From assembly GCF_012568645.1 (NCBI RefSeq), contig NZ_CP046192.1, forward strand, positions 63,981-127,980: a stretch of DNA of 64,000 bases. The letters are read 5' to 3'. The notes beneath the pieces were generated by a model. The model was not told where the DNA came from. It saw only the letters and a program-made list of their open reading frames with translations, and did no database searches. Each line of letters starts with the position of its first letter. Position 1 is the stretch's first letter. The DNA is from Enterobacteriaceae endosymbiont of Donacia simplex (GTDB taxonomy: Bacteria > Pseudomonadota > Gammaproteobacteria > Enterobacterales > Enterobacteriaceae). Positions 1 to 8,535 of the stretch are shown piece by piece. Position numbers and translations under genes: made by a program.

Positions 1-684
1 CGAAGTATCAACACTTTTACCATTTTTAATAGCAGTAATAGATGAACCATTACCTAAATGACATGAAATACAATTTAATGAATTTAATGGGATATTTAAT
101 ATTTTTGCAGCTTTTCTACTAACATATTTATGACTGGTACCATGAGCACCATAACGGCGTATTTTATATTTTTCATAAAATTTTATTGGTAAAGCATATA
201 AATATGATGTTTCAGGCATTGTTTGATGAAAAGAAGTATCAAATACAGCAACTTGTTTATTTTGTAAATGAGGCAATATTTTTATAATTTCGCTAATACC
301 TATTAGTTGAATAGGATTATGTAAAGGTGCAAAAATAGATGCTTTTTTTATTGCTTCTATAACTTTTTTTGTAATAATAACAGATTCTGTAAATTTTTCT
401 CCTCCATGAACTATACGATGACCTACTGCAATTATATTATTATATAATAAAGTTTTTTTTAAAATATTTTCTATTAAATAATTTAATATTATTTTATGAT
501 TAATTTTTAAATAAAAATTTTTTTTTTTCTTTTGATTATTAAAATTCCATTTAATATAAGAATTTGTGTTTTTAAAATTTTCTGATAAACCAGATAATAA
601 AATTTTTTTTTTTAAAACATTTATAACTGAAAATTTTAAAGAAGAACTACCACAATTAATAACAAGTATTAACTTATTTATCAT
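1..684 (-). CDS. ackA: Acetate kinase, N-terminal 228 residues (cut by window edge)
   Basis: Acetate kinase interconverts acetyl phosphate plus ADP with acetate plus ATP in the cytoplasm. The frame opens at an ATG at 684 and reads without a stop to the left edge, so only the first 228 of roughly 400 residues are visible. The start gives the family N-terminus with the phosphate-binding CGSSSLK motif, then RIVHGGEKF, FDTSFHQTMP, RRYGAHGTSHKYV and the ADP-binding HLGNGSS motif. The partner pta would lie outside the window. The gene is divergent from the tRNA pair. Identity is clear; completeness cannot be judged. Confidence 0.95.
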   Translation of the reverse strand, partial: MINKLILVINCGSSSLKFSVINVLKKKILLSGLSENFKNTNSYIKWNFNNQKKKKNFYLKINHKIILNYLIENILKKTLLYNNIIAVGHRIVHGGEKFTESVIITKKVIEAIKKASIFAPLHNPIQLIGISEIIKILPHLQNKQVAVFDTSFHQTMPETSYLYALPIKFYEKYKIRRYGAHGTSHKYVSRKAAKILNIPLNSLNCISCHLGNGSSITAIKNGKSVDTS

Positions 685-835
685 ATATTGTCCTAAAATA
701 AAATATTATTAAGTAAGTAGAATTTAATTATATATAAAAAAATTATAAAATTATATATAAGATAAATTATAAATTTTTTTTTAAAATAAAATATAATATA
801 TACAGAATTAATAATTTAATATATTATATGAAAAT

Positions 836-907
836 GGCGCATTGGCAGAATGGTTTATGCAGAGGATTGCAAATCCTTTTATTTCGGTTCAATTCCGGGA
901 TGCGCCT
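836..907 (+). tRNA. cysT: tRNA-Cys (anticodon GCA)
   Basis: A full cloverleaf is readable: acceptor arms GGCGCAT (836-842) and ATGCGCC (900-906), anticodon stem AGGAT/ATCCT enclosing GCA, T-arm with GGTTCAATTCC, and the discriminator U73 (907) that marks cysteine tRNAs. The next bases are CAT, so the 3' CCA is not encoded. It lies 30 bases before tRNA-Leu, matching the enterobacterial cysT-leuZ pair. Confidence 0.96.
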
Positions 908-937
908 CATTTAAAAAAGTTTATTTTTTTTTATTTT

Positions 938-1024
938 GCCCAGATGGTGGAATTGGTAGACACAAGGGACTTAAAATCCCTCGGCATTTATACTGCTATG
1001 CGGGTTCAATTCCCGCTCTGGGTA
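938..1024 (+). tRNA. leuZ: tRNA-Leu (anticodon TAA)
   Basis: Class II tRNA of 87 nt with a long variable arm. Acceptor arms GCCCAGA and TCTGGGT (1017-1023) pair including the G1-U72 pair found in the E. coli counterpart. The anticodon stem GGGAC...TCCC carries the TAA anticodon, and a GCGGGTTCAATTCCCGC T-arm follows. The discriminator is A1024. CCA is not encoded (TTA follows). With only A+T-ending Leu codons common here, this is probably the main leucine decoder. Confidence 0.96.
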
Positions 1025-1641
1025 TTAAATTCTTATAAAATATGTTTATATTTTTATAAAATATTATTAAAATAAGTAAAAAAAATCATTTTTTAAAATT
1101 AAAAAATAATTATATAAATTTCTGTCTATATTATTTTATGAATATAAAAAAAATGAAATTATTAAACATCCTTTAAATATTCCGAAAAATAATTCTAATA
1201 TATTATTAGTATTTTTTATATGATACTAATTAGTAATTTTTTGATTTAAATATTTTTTAATAATATTTCTTGATATTAAAATTAATATAAAATAAATAGA
1301 TAATAAAAAAATTTTTTTAAAATTAAAATTAAAATTAATTATTTCTTTATGTTTCATAAAGATAATATAATTATAATATTTTTTATATAAATAAAATGAT
1401 ATAAACTAAGTAAATATTGTAAAAATTTATTTTATAAATTCTCTAAAATAACTAAATATTATATAAAATAATAATATTAATATAAATTAATAATTAATAA
1501 TAAACATATTTTTTACATAAATTTTTTGTTTATATGAAATTATTTGAAATTTAAAAAATTTTAAATAATTTTAAAATAATTAAAATAAAATGAATTATAC
1601 AATTTATTTAAAATAAAATTTTCTTTTAATAAAAATTTTTA
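1025..1641. other. 617-base gene-free, A+T-rich stretch
   Basis: No frame here resembles a known protein and no RNA gene is recognisable. The only structure noted is an 8-bp inverted repeat (1205-1212 with 1223-1230, loop 10) followed by a short T run, a possible terminator for the tRNA transcript although it sits about 180 bases downstream. Eroded former gene sequence is the most likely explanation. Confidence 0.6.
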
Positions 1642-2469
1642 CTAAATTAAATTTTTTAAAAAAAAATGTAAATTATAATTTATACTGGGAATATAAAAAT
1701 GTTTTGGATATTCAACTTCTACTAAAAATAAACCATTTGGTTTAACAGTAGCTGCCGCTTTAGTCCTATCTTTCATTTTTATTAATTTTAATAACCAATC
1801 TTCTTTTTTATTACCAATACCTATTTCTAATAAATTTCCGACAATATTTCTAACCATATGATATAAAAAAGCATTAGCTTTAATATCAATTAAAATATAA
1901 CTTCCATATTTTTTAATATTACAATGTAAAATTCTTCTATAAGAAGAACCAATTAATTTACTACCAGATCTAAAAGATGAAAAATCTTGTTCTCCTAAAA
2001 GATATTTCATTGCATTTTTTATTTTTTTTATATTTAAATTATAATTATATAAAGTAACTAAATTATTTAATACAGCAGGTCTATACTTATTATTATAAAT
2101 AATATAAAAATATCTACGTGATAAAGCACTAAATCGAGCATGAAATTCTTTATTTACAGGTATTATCCAATTAATAACTATATCTTTAGGTAATAAACTA
2201 TTTATACCTAAAATCCAAGATTTTTTTTTTCTAAAACTATATGTTTCAAAATGAACAACTTGTCCTAAACTATGTACACCAATATCAGTTCTACCAGCAC
2301 AAAAAACTACTATATTATGATTTGCTATTTTAGAAATAGCATTTTCTAAACATCCTTGTATAGTATTTTTGTAATGTTGTTTTTGTTTTTGCCATCCATG
2401 ATAATTAGAACCATTATATTCTACTCCTAATGCAAATCTATATTTTTTTATAAATTTAAAATTTACCAT
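1642..2469 (-). CDS. truA: tRNA pseudouridine(38-40) synthase TruA
   Basis: TruA converts uridines 38-40 of the tRNA anticodon arm to pseudouridine. The 275-residue product is close to the usual 270. The catalytic Asp lies in the FCAGRTD motif (Asp62). Other family blocks are GVEYNGSNYHGWQKQ near the start, HARFSALSRRYFYIIYN in the middle, and the KANAFLYHMVRNIVG and KDRTKAAATVKPNGLFLVEVEYP blocks near the end. It has no operon partner here; its usual enterobacterial neighbours (usg, dedA, accD) are absent. The protein appears intact and functional. Confidence 0.96.
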   Translation of the reverse strand: MVNFKFIKKYRFALGVEYNGSNYHGWQKQKQHYKNTIQGCLENAISKIANHNIVVFCAGRTDIGVHSLGQVVHFETYSFRKKKSWILGINSLLPKDIVINWIIPVNKEFHARFSALSRRYFYIIYNNKYRPAVLNNLVTLYNYNLNIKKIKNAMKYLLGEQDFSSFRSGSKLIGSSYRRILHCNIKKYGSYILIDIKANAFLYHMVRNIVGNLLEIGIGNKKEDWLLKLIKMKDRTKAAATVKPNGLFLVEVEYPKHFYIPSINYNLHFFLKNLI

Positions 2470-2607
2470 ATTATATTTTAATTAATTTATATTTTTTATA
2501 ATATTATATTTTACTAAAAATTAGTTACATTTTTAAAAAAATTATATAAAATAATATTTTAATAAAAAAAATTTTAATAATTTTAATAAAAAAATACATA
2601 TTTATGT

Positions 2608-3837
2608 GTGAGTAAAAATATAATGAAAATATATAAAAAAAATAATAAATCTATTAATAATATATTAAAATTAATTATTATTGTATTTTTAGTATATTCA
2701 ACAGTTATACATGCAAATGAAAATATATTTAATATTACATCTCAACCAAATATTGATGTTCAATCATATATTTTAATAGATTACAATACAGGTATTATTT
2801 TAACTGAAAAAAATTCGAATGAAATTCAAAAACCAGCTAGTTTAGTAAAAATTATGACTAGTTATGTAATAGGAAAAGCATTAGTAAAAGGAAAATTACA
2901 TAGAAATGATATAGTTATTGTGGGTAAAAATGCTTGGGCAGCAGGTAATGATGAATTTAATGGTTCATCACTAATGTTTTTAAAAATAGGAGATCGTATT
3001 TCTGTAAAAAATTTAATAAAAGGAATTATATTACAGTCAGGAAATGATGCATGTGTTGCCATTGCAGAATACATATCTGGTAATCAACATAATTTTGTAA
3101 ATTTAATGAATTTCTATGCTAAAAAAATAGGATTAAAAAATACTCATTTTAAAAATGTACATGGATTAGATGAAATAGGACAATATACGTCTGCAAAAGA
3201 TATTGCTATTATGGGAAAATGTCTAATACGTGATTTTCCTTACGAATATTCTATTTATAAAGAAAAATATTTTACTTTTAATCATATTTCTCAAAAAAAC
3301 CGTAATTTATTATTATGGGATAAAACATTAAATGTAGATGGAATTAAAACAGGTCATACTGAAAATGCTGGTTATAATATAATTGCTTCTGCAATAAAAA
3401 ATAATATGAGATTAATTGTTGTTATTTTAGGAGATAAAACAGAACAAGACCGTAAAAAAAATAGTAAAAAACTATTAAATTGGGGTTTTGAAACATTTCG
3501 TACAATTAATCCAATAAAAAAATATCAGAAAATAGCTTCTATTCCAATTTTATATGGTAAACATAGTTACGTAAGAATTGGTATTAAAAATAATGTTTTT
3601 TTAACAATTCTTAAAAATCAAGAAAAGAAAATTAAAATTTTATATCATATTAAAAATAATAAAATTTTTGCTCCAATTTATAGAAATCAAATATTAGGTC
3701 ATTTAACTTTCATGATTAATAATCACATAATTGGTAATTATCCATTAATTGCTTTAGAAAATATACCAAAAGGTAATGTTTTTGTTTGTTTTTTAGATTA
3801 TATAAGATTATTATTAAGTAAATGGATTCATCAATAA
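2608..3837 (+). CDS. dacA: D-alanyl-D-alanine carboxypeptidase (PBP5 type)
   Basis: Trims the terminal D-Ala from peptidoglycan pentapeptides at the periplasmic face of the inner membrane. All three penicillin-binding motifs are present: SLVK (Ser78, Lys81), SGN (144-146) and KTG (247-249). A hydrophobic N-terminal segment (about 18-36, ending HA) is a signal peptide, and the C-terminal 20 residues form the amphipathic anchor typical of PBP5/6. The start is uncertain: GTG at 2608 or the in-frame ATG at 2623, neither with a strong Shine-Dalgarno. It precedes lipB as in E. coli, with ybeD missing. Its presence implies that a peptidoglycan wall is still made. Confidence 0.95.
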   Translation: MSKNIMKIYKKNNKSINNILKLIIIVFLVYSTVIHANENIFNITSQPNIDVQSYILIDYNTGIILTEKNSNEIQKPASLVKIMTSYVIGKALVKGKLHRNDIVIVGKNAWAAGNDEFNGSSLMFLKIGDRISVKNLIKGIILQSGNDACVAIAEYISGNQHNFVNLMNFYAKKIGLKNTHFKNVHGLDEIGQYTSAKDIAIMGKCLIRDFPYEYSIYKEKYFTFNHISQKNRNLLLWDKTLNVDGIKTGHTENAGYNIIASAIKNNMRLIVVILGDKTEQDRKKNSKKLLNWGFETFRTINPIKKYQKIASIPILYGKHSYVRIGIKNNVFLTILKNQEKKIKILYHIKNNKIFAPIYRNQILGHLTFMINNHIIGNYPLIALENIPKGNVFVCFLDYIRLLLSKWIHQ

Positions 3838-3881
3838 TTATTTATATTTTAAATAAAATACAACATTTCAGTAAAATATAA

Positions 3882-4514
3882 ATGTATAAAAAAAAATTTA
3901 TTATAAGAGATTTAGGAATAGAATCATGGAATACAACTTGTAAAAAAATGTATTATTTTAATTATATAAGATCTCTTAATACATTAGATGAAATATGGTT
4001 AGTTGAACATAATCCTGTTTTTACTCAAGGAAAATTATCAAAAGGAAAAGATATTCTATCTTATAATCATAAGATACCAATATTTAATACTGATAGAGGA
4101 GGAAAAATTACTTATCATGCTCCAGGACAACAAATTATATACATTTTAATTAATTTAAAAAAAAGAAAAATACAAATTAAATCATTAATTACTATTTTAG
4201 AACAAACTATTATTAATATATTATTATATTTTAATATTACACCTGATTATTCTTTTAATCATACTCCTGGTGTATATATTAATAATAAAAAAATCGCATC
4301 TATCGGAATTAAAATCTCAAAAGGATTTACTTCACATGGAATGTCATTTAATATTGACATGAATATGTTACCTTTTAAATATATTAATCCATGTGGTTTT
4401 TATAAATTAAAAATGACTCAATTAAAAAATTTTATTCCATATATAAAAAAAAATATAATTAAAAAATTATTAATAAAAGAATTATTATCATTAATAAATG
4501 ATATTCAAGATTAA
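3882..4514 (+). CDS. lipB: Octanoyl-[ACP]:protein transferase LipB
   Basis: Moves octanoate from acyl carrier protein to the lipoyl domains of 2-oxoacid dehydrogenases, the first step of lipoate assembly. The motif RGGKITYHAPGQ (residues 72-83) and the catalytic pair Lys137 (NNKKIAS) and Cys171 (INPCGF) are present. Length 210 is close to the E. coli 213. It is followed after 83 bases by lipA, so both steps of endogenous lipoylation are encoded side by side, fed by the fatty-acid cluster further right. Confidence 0.95.
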   Translation: MYKKKFIIRDLGIESWNTTCKKMYYFNYIRSLNTLDEIWLVEHNPVFTQGKLSKGKDILSYNHKIPIFNTDRGGKITYHAPGQQIIYILINLKKRKIQIKSLITILEQTIINILLYFNITPDYSFNHTPGVYINNKKIASIGIKISKGFTSHGMSFNIDMNMLPFKYINPCGFYKLKMTQLKNFIPYIKKNIIKKLLIKELLSLINDIQD

Positions 4515-4597
4515 TTAAATTTATTTTTTTTTTAAAATTTTTCTTTTATAATATTAAATATATTTTTTAAATATATAATTTATGAAATTTATATAAT

Positions 4598-5467
4598 ATG
4601 AAACAAAAAATTTTAAAAAAACCTAATTGGATTAAAATTAAATTTTCAATAAAACATGTTAATAAAATAAAAAAAATTAAATCTATTTTAAAAAAAAATA
4701 AATTATATTCAGTTTGTGAAGAAGCATCTTGTCCTAATTTAATAGAATGTTTTGGTAAAGGACAATTAACTTTTATGATTTTAGGTAATATATGTACAAG
4801 AAATTGTCCATATTGTGATGTAATTCATGGCAGACCAAAAATTAAATATAATAAAAATGAAGCTTCTAATTTAGCTAATATTATTTTTAAAATGAAATTA
4901 AAATATGTTGTTATTACTTCAGTTAATAGAGATGATTTACATGATGGAGGTGCAAATCAATTTATTGAATGTATAAAAAAAATACGTAAAAAAAATTCTA
5001 ATATTAAAATAGAGATTTTAGTACCTGATTTTAAAAATTGTATGGAAAAAGCTTTAAATATATTTAGTTATTCATTACCTGATGTTTTTAATCATAATAT
5101 AGAAACAGTGCAACGTTTATATTATAAAATACGTCCTTCTGGTAAATATAAAAAATCTTTAATGTTATTAAAAAAATTTAAAAATTTATTTCCTAATATT
5201 TTAACTAAATCAGGTTTAATGGTAGGTTTAGGAGAAACAAGAAAAGAATTATTTAATACTATAAAAGATTTAAAATATAGTCAAGTTGATATTTTAACTA
5301 TAGGACAATATTTACAACCTAGTAAAAATCATATACCTGTTTATAAATATATTAGTTTAAATGAATTTGCACAAATTCAAAAAGAAGCAAAAAAACTTGG
5401 TTTTAAAAAAGTCATATGTGGTCCATTTATTCGTTCTTCATATAATGCAGAAAAATTTTCTTTTTAA
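4598..5467 (+). CDS. lipA: Lipoyl synthase LipA (radical SAM)
   Basis: Inserts two sulfur atoms into protein-bound octanoate. The auxiliary-cluster cysteines are in CEEASCPNLIECF and the radical-SAM CxxxCxxC triad is CTRNCPYC. The C-terminal RSSY that contacts the auxiliary cluster is kept. At 289 residues it is about 30 shorter than E. coli LipA (321), with the loss confined to the poorly conserved N-terminus and the extreme C-terminus. Gene order dacA-lipB-lipA-cspE matches the E. coli 14-min region with intervening genes deleted. Confidence 0.96.
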   Translation: MKQKILKKPNWIKIKFSIKHVNKIKKIKSILKKNKLYSVCEEASCPNLIECFGKGQLTFMILGNICTRNCPYCDVIHGRPKIKYNKNEASNLANIIFKMKLKYVVITSVNRDDLHDGGANQFIECIKKIRKKNSNIKIEILVPDFKNCMEKALNIFSYSLPDVFNHNIETVQRLYYKIRPSGKYKKSLMLLKKFKNLFPNILTKSGLMVGLGETRKELFNTIKDLKYSQVDILTIGQYLQPSKNHIPVYKYISLNEFAQIQKEAKKLGFKKVICGPFIRSSYNAEKFSF

Positions 5468-5480
5468 ATTTTATATAATA

Positions 5481-5620
5481 AATATGCCTCTGATAAAATT
5501 TAAAAATTTTATGTTTAATTATTTAAAATTAATAAAGTAATTAAAATTTTTTATTTATTTGTTAAAATAATAAATATTTAAAATAATTTTAATAAAATAA
5601 ATTTTTTTCAGAGGCATATT
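5481..5620. repeat. Perfect 13-bp inverted repeat, 114-base spacing, between lipA and cspE
   Basis: The arms are AATATGCCTCTGA (5481-5493) and its exact complement TCAGAGGCATATT (5608-5620), separated by 114 bases of almost pure A+T. The arms contain a GCCTCTG core that stands out from the surrounding DNA. It lies between the 3' ends of two convergent genes, so a long stem-loop acting as a shared 3' structure is possible; a small RNA with paired ends is another reading. No tRNA-like fold is visible. Confidence 0.75.
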
Positions 5621-5652
5621 TTATTTAACCTTTTCTTACTAACTAACGAAAT

Positions 5653-5862
5653 TTAAAGAGCAACAACATTAGCAGCAGAAGGTCCTTTGGCTCCGTTAGT
5701 AATCTCAAATTCTACTCTTTGGCCTTCGGTTAATGTTTTAAAACCACTACTTTGAATTGCAGAAAAATGTACAAAAACATCTTTACTACCATCTTCAGGA
5801 GTAATGAAACCAAAACCTTTAGATTCATTAAACCACTTAACGTTACCTTTAATCTTGGACAT
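5653..5862 (-). CDS. cspE: Cold-shock-like RNA chaperone CspE
   Basis: A 69-residue single cold-shock domain that binds single-stranded RNA and melts secondary structure. RNP1 (KGFGFI) and RNP2 (VFVHF) are intact. The sequence matches E. coli CspE much better than CspC, with the diagnostic [14 protein letters not shown] start and [13 protein letters not shown] end. The ATG at 5862 is chosen because it yields exactly the 69-residue family length and has AAGG at a suitable distance; a TTG one codon upstream is less likely. It is by far the least diverged protein in the window and its codons are less A+T-biased than those of its neighbours. Confidence 0.96.
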   Translation of the reverse strand: MSKIKGNVKWFNESKGFGFITPEDGSKDVFVHFSAIQSSGFKTLTEGQRVEFEITNGAKGPSAANVVAL

Positions 5863-6073
5863 CAATTATTACCTTTACATAAAAATAGACACTAAATTTG
5901 TGTCATTTAAAAGTACATCAATTAATAATACATTTGTCTAGTGAAACAAATCAAAAAAGTGAGAGATATCGAGTTTTTAAATATTTTTTTAAAAAAATAT
6001 TTAATTTTTTTATTATTATTAATAATTTTGTTAAATTTATTGATAAAATTTTGATTATTTTAGGATTAAAATT

Positions 6074-6847
6074 ATGTGTTTATTATTAGGAAAAAAAATA
6101 TTAATTACTGGTATTTTAAATAAATTATCTATTGCATATGGTATAGCTCGTGTTATGCATAAGCATAAAGCAAATTTAATTTTTACATATCAAAAAAAAA
6201 AAAATAAAGATAAAATAGAAAAATTAGTAAAAAAAATGACAAAAAATCCTATTATAAAATGTGATGTATCTAAAGATAAAGATATAAAATCTCTATTCTT
6301 AAAAATATCTAAAATATGGAATAAATTTGATGGTTTTGTTCATTCTATTGCATTTACTCCTAATAATACTTTAAAAAAAAATTTTATTCAAAATACATCT
6401 CGTTTAGTATTTCAAATTTCTCATGAAATTAGTTCATATAGTTTATTAGGTATGGTAAAAGAATGTGTTAATATATTAAATAATAAATCTTCAATTATAG
6501 TATTAACTTATTTAGGATCAAGACGTGTTATACAAGATTATAATATAATGGGATTAGCAAAAGCTTCATTAGAAGCTAACATCCGTTATATAGCCTGTAA
6601 TATTGGTAATAAAAATATTAGAATTAACGGTATTTCTCCAGCACCAATCAGAACAATTGCATCTTCAGAAATAAAAAATATTTACCAATTAATAAAATTA
6701 TATAAAAAGAATAGTCCTTTATCAGAAAAAATTTCTATAAATCATATAGGTAATGTAGCTACTTTTTTAGCTTCTGATTTATCTTTAGGTATTACAGGAG
6801 AAATAATCAACTTAGATTCAGGATTTAACATAAAAATAAATTATTAA
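6074..6847 (+). CDS. fabI: Enoyl-[ACP] reductase (NADH) FabI
   Basis: Reduces enoyl-ACP in the last step of each fatty-acid elongation cycle. It is a short-chain dehydrogenase fold with the FabI-type N-terminal TGILNKLSIAYGIA block; Tyr146, Tyr156 and Lys163 fall at the same positions as in E. coli FabI. Length is 257 versus 262, and the C-terminal tail is slightly short. The usual SAGPIRT loop reads SPAPIRT. It is divergent from cspE with a 211-base gap. Its substrates come from the FabD-FabG-AcpP-FabF cluster about 8 kb to the right. Confidence 0.95.
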   Translation: MCLLLGKKILITGILNKLSIAYGIARVMHKHKANLIFTYQKKKNKDKIEKLVKKMTKNPIIKCDVSKDKDIKSLFLKISKIWNKFDGFVHSIAFTPNNTLKKNFIQNTSRLVFQISHEISSYSLLGMVKECVNILNNKSSIIVLTYLGSRRVIQDYNIMGLAKASLEANIRYIACNIGNKNIRINGISPAPIRTIASSEIKNIYQLIKLYKKNSPLSEKISINHIGNVATFLASDLSLGITGEIINLDSGFNIKINY

Positions 6848-6906
6848 TCATTTATTTTTATATTAAAATAAAAATTTGAAAAATAAATTAATAAATGATA
6901 GTTTTT
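6847..6906 (+). terminator. Possible terminator after fabI
   Basis: A 10-bp inverted repeat (ATCATTTATT at 6847-6856 and AATAAATGAT at 6890-6899) with a 33-base loop is followed by AGTTTTT. The position directly after the fabI stop fits a rho-independent terminator, but the stem is A+T-rich and the loop is long. Confidence 0.4.
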
Positions 6907-6980
6907 AATTTTAAATAAATATTTTTTATTTTATTTAATTTTATTAAATAAATAAATTTTCTTATATTCAAGGAATAAAT

Positions 6981-8522
6981 ATGATAATTGGAATACTAAA
7001 AGAAAAATATTTAAAAGAAACTAGAATAGCAATGACTCCTTTAAATATTAAAAAATTAATAAAATTAGGATTTAAAGTATATGTTGAAAAAGATGCAGGT
7101 AATCTTTCTTATTTTAAAAATCAAGATTTTATAAATGAAGGTGCAAAAATAGTAGAAAATAAAAAAATTTGGGAATCAAATATAATAATAAAAATTCATC
7201 CTCTTGATATAGAAGAAATTAAATTAATAAAAAATAATAGTATATTAATTAGTTTTATTTGGCCAAATAAAAATAATTTATTATTAGAAACTTTAGCAAA
7301 AAAAAATATAACTACTATTGCAATGGATACAGTACCTAGAATTTCTAAAGCTCAATCTTTAGATGCATTAAGTTCAATGAATAATTTATCAGGTTATAGA
7401 AGTATTATAGAATCTATAAATTTATTACAAAGAACTCCAAATGGACAAATAACAGCTGCAGGTAAAATATTACCAGCAAAAATAATGGTTATTGGAGCAG
7501 GAGTAGCAGGATTATCAGCAATAGGAACCGCTAAAAGTTTAGGAGCAAAAGTAATTGCTTTTGATAAAAGAAAAGAAGTAAAAGAACAGATTCATAGTAT
7601 GGGTGCTGAATTTTTAGAATTAAAATATTATCAAGAAGATAATGATAATGAGTATCAAACATTATCTTCAAAAAAAAAAATACAATTAGAACAAAATTTT
7701 TTTAATAATATTGTAAAAACAACAGATATTATAATTACAACAGCCGTCATTTTGAATAAAAAAGCACCTATTTTAATCACGAAAGAAATAGTTAAATTAA
7801 TGAAACCAGGTAGTATTATTTTTGATCTTGCAATTGAAAGTGGGGGTAATTGTGAATTAACAAAAATTAATAAAATGATTATTACAGATAATAATATTAA
7901 AATATTAGGATTTACTAATTTACCTAGTAAACTAGCTCCACAAGCTTCTCAATTATATAGTACAAATATTGTTAATTTAATAAATTTATTATCTAAAAAT
8001 AATTTAGGTAAAATTAATATTGATTTAAAAAATGAAATTATTAGAAATATGACTATTGTTTATAATAGTAAAATTATTTGGCCTGCACCAGAAATTAAAT
8101 TAAAAAAAACAAAAAAAAACATAGAAAAAAATAATGATTTTAAAAATAAAAAAAATATTACAGAAAAAAAAACATGTTTTTTTAGAAGTAAATATTTTTC
8201 ATATATTATAGGACTATTTTGTATTTATTACATAACACAATCTGTTCCACATGAGATAATACCACATTTTATTATTTTTTTATTATCTTGTATTATAGGA
8301 TACTATGTTGTATGGAATGTTGATCATAAATTACACACACCTTTAATGTCTGTGACTAATGCAATTTCTGGTATTATTATTATTGGATCTATATTACAAG
8401 TAAATAGTGATTATTATACTATAATTATGTTTTCATTTTTAGGAACTTTATTATCTAGTATTAATATTTTTGGTGGTTTAACTATTACTCAACGTATGTT
8501 ACAAATGTTTCGTAAAAATTAA
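6981..8522 (+). CDS. pntA: NAD(P) transhydrogenase subunit alpha PntA
   Basis: Proton-translocating transhydrogenase subunit that binds NAD(H). Domain I (about 1-380) has the RTPNGQ stretch and a Rossmann GAGVAGLSAIG motif. A Lys/Asn-rich linker (about 375-405) leads to four hydrophobic segments in the last 110 residues (domain II). Length 513 versus 510 in E. coli, so the protein looks complete. AAGGAATAAAT places the ATG at 6981. pntB follows after 13 bases, indicating one operon that makes NADPH from NADH using the proton gradient. Confidence 0.96.
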   Translation: MIIGILKEKYLKETRIAMTPLNIKKLIKLGFKVYVEKDAGNLSYFKNQDFINEGAKIVENKKIWESNIIIKIHPLDIEEIKLIKNNSILISFIWPNKNNLLLETLAKKNITTIAMDTVPRISKAQSLDALSSMNNLSGYRSIIESINLLQRTPNGQITAAGKILPAKIMVIGAGVAGLSAIGTAKSLGAKVIAFDKRKEVKEQIHSMGAEFLELKYYQEDNDNEYQTLSSKKKIQLEQNFFNNIVKTTDIIITTAVILNKKAPILITKEIVKLMKPGSIIFDLAIESGGNCELTKINKMIITDNNIKILGFTNLPSKLAPQASQLYSTNIVNLINLLSKNNLGKINIDLKNEIIRNMTIVYNSKIIWPAPEIKLKKTKKNIEKNNDFKNKKNITEKKTCFFRSKYFSYIIGLFCIYYITQSVPHEIIPHFIIFLLSCIIGYYVVWNVDHKLHTPLMSVTNAISGIIIIGSILQVNSDYYTIIMFSFLGTLLSSINIFGGLTITQRMLQMFRKN

Positions 8523-8535
8523 GGAGAATCTATAA

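Noticed and set aside
842..1075. Two overlapping short frames of 60-77 codons
   Set aside because: They run across the tRNA-Cys and tRNA-Leu genes and have no protein resemblance.
5898..6089. 63-codon frame upstream of fabI
   Set aside because: It overlaps the fabI start, has a Phe/Ile/Asn-rich composition expected from A+T-rich non-coding DNA, and resembles no family.
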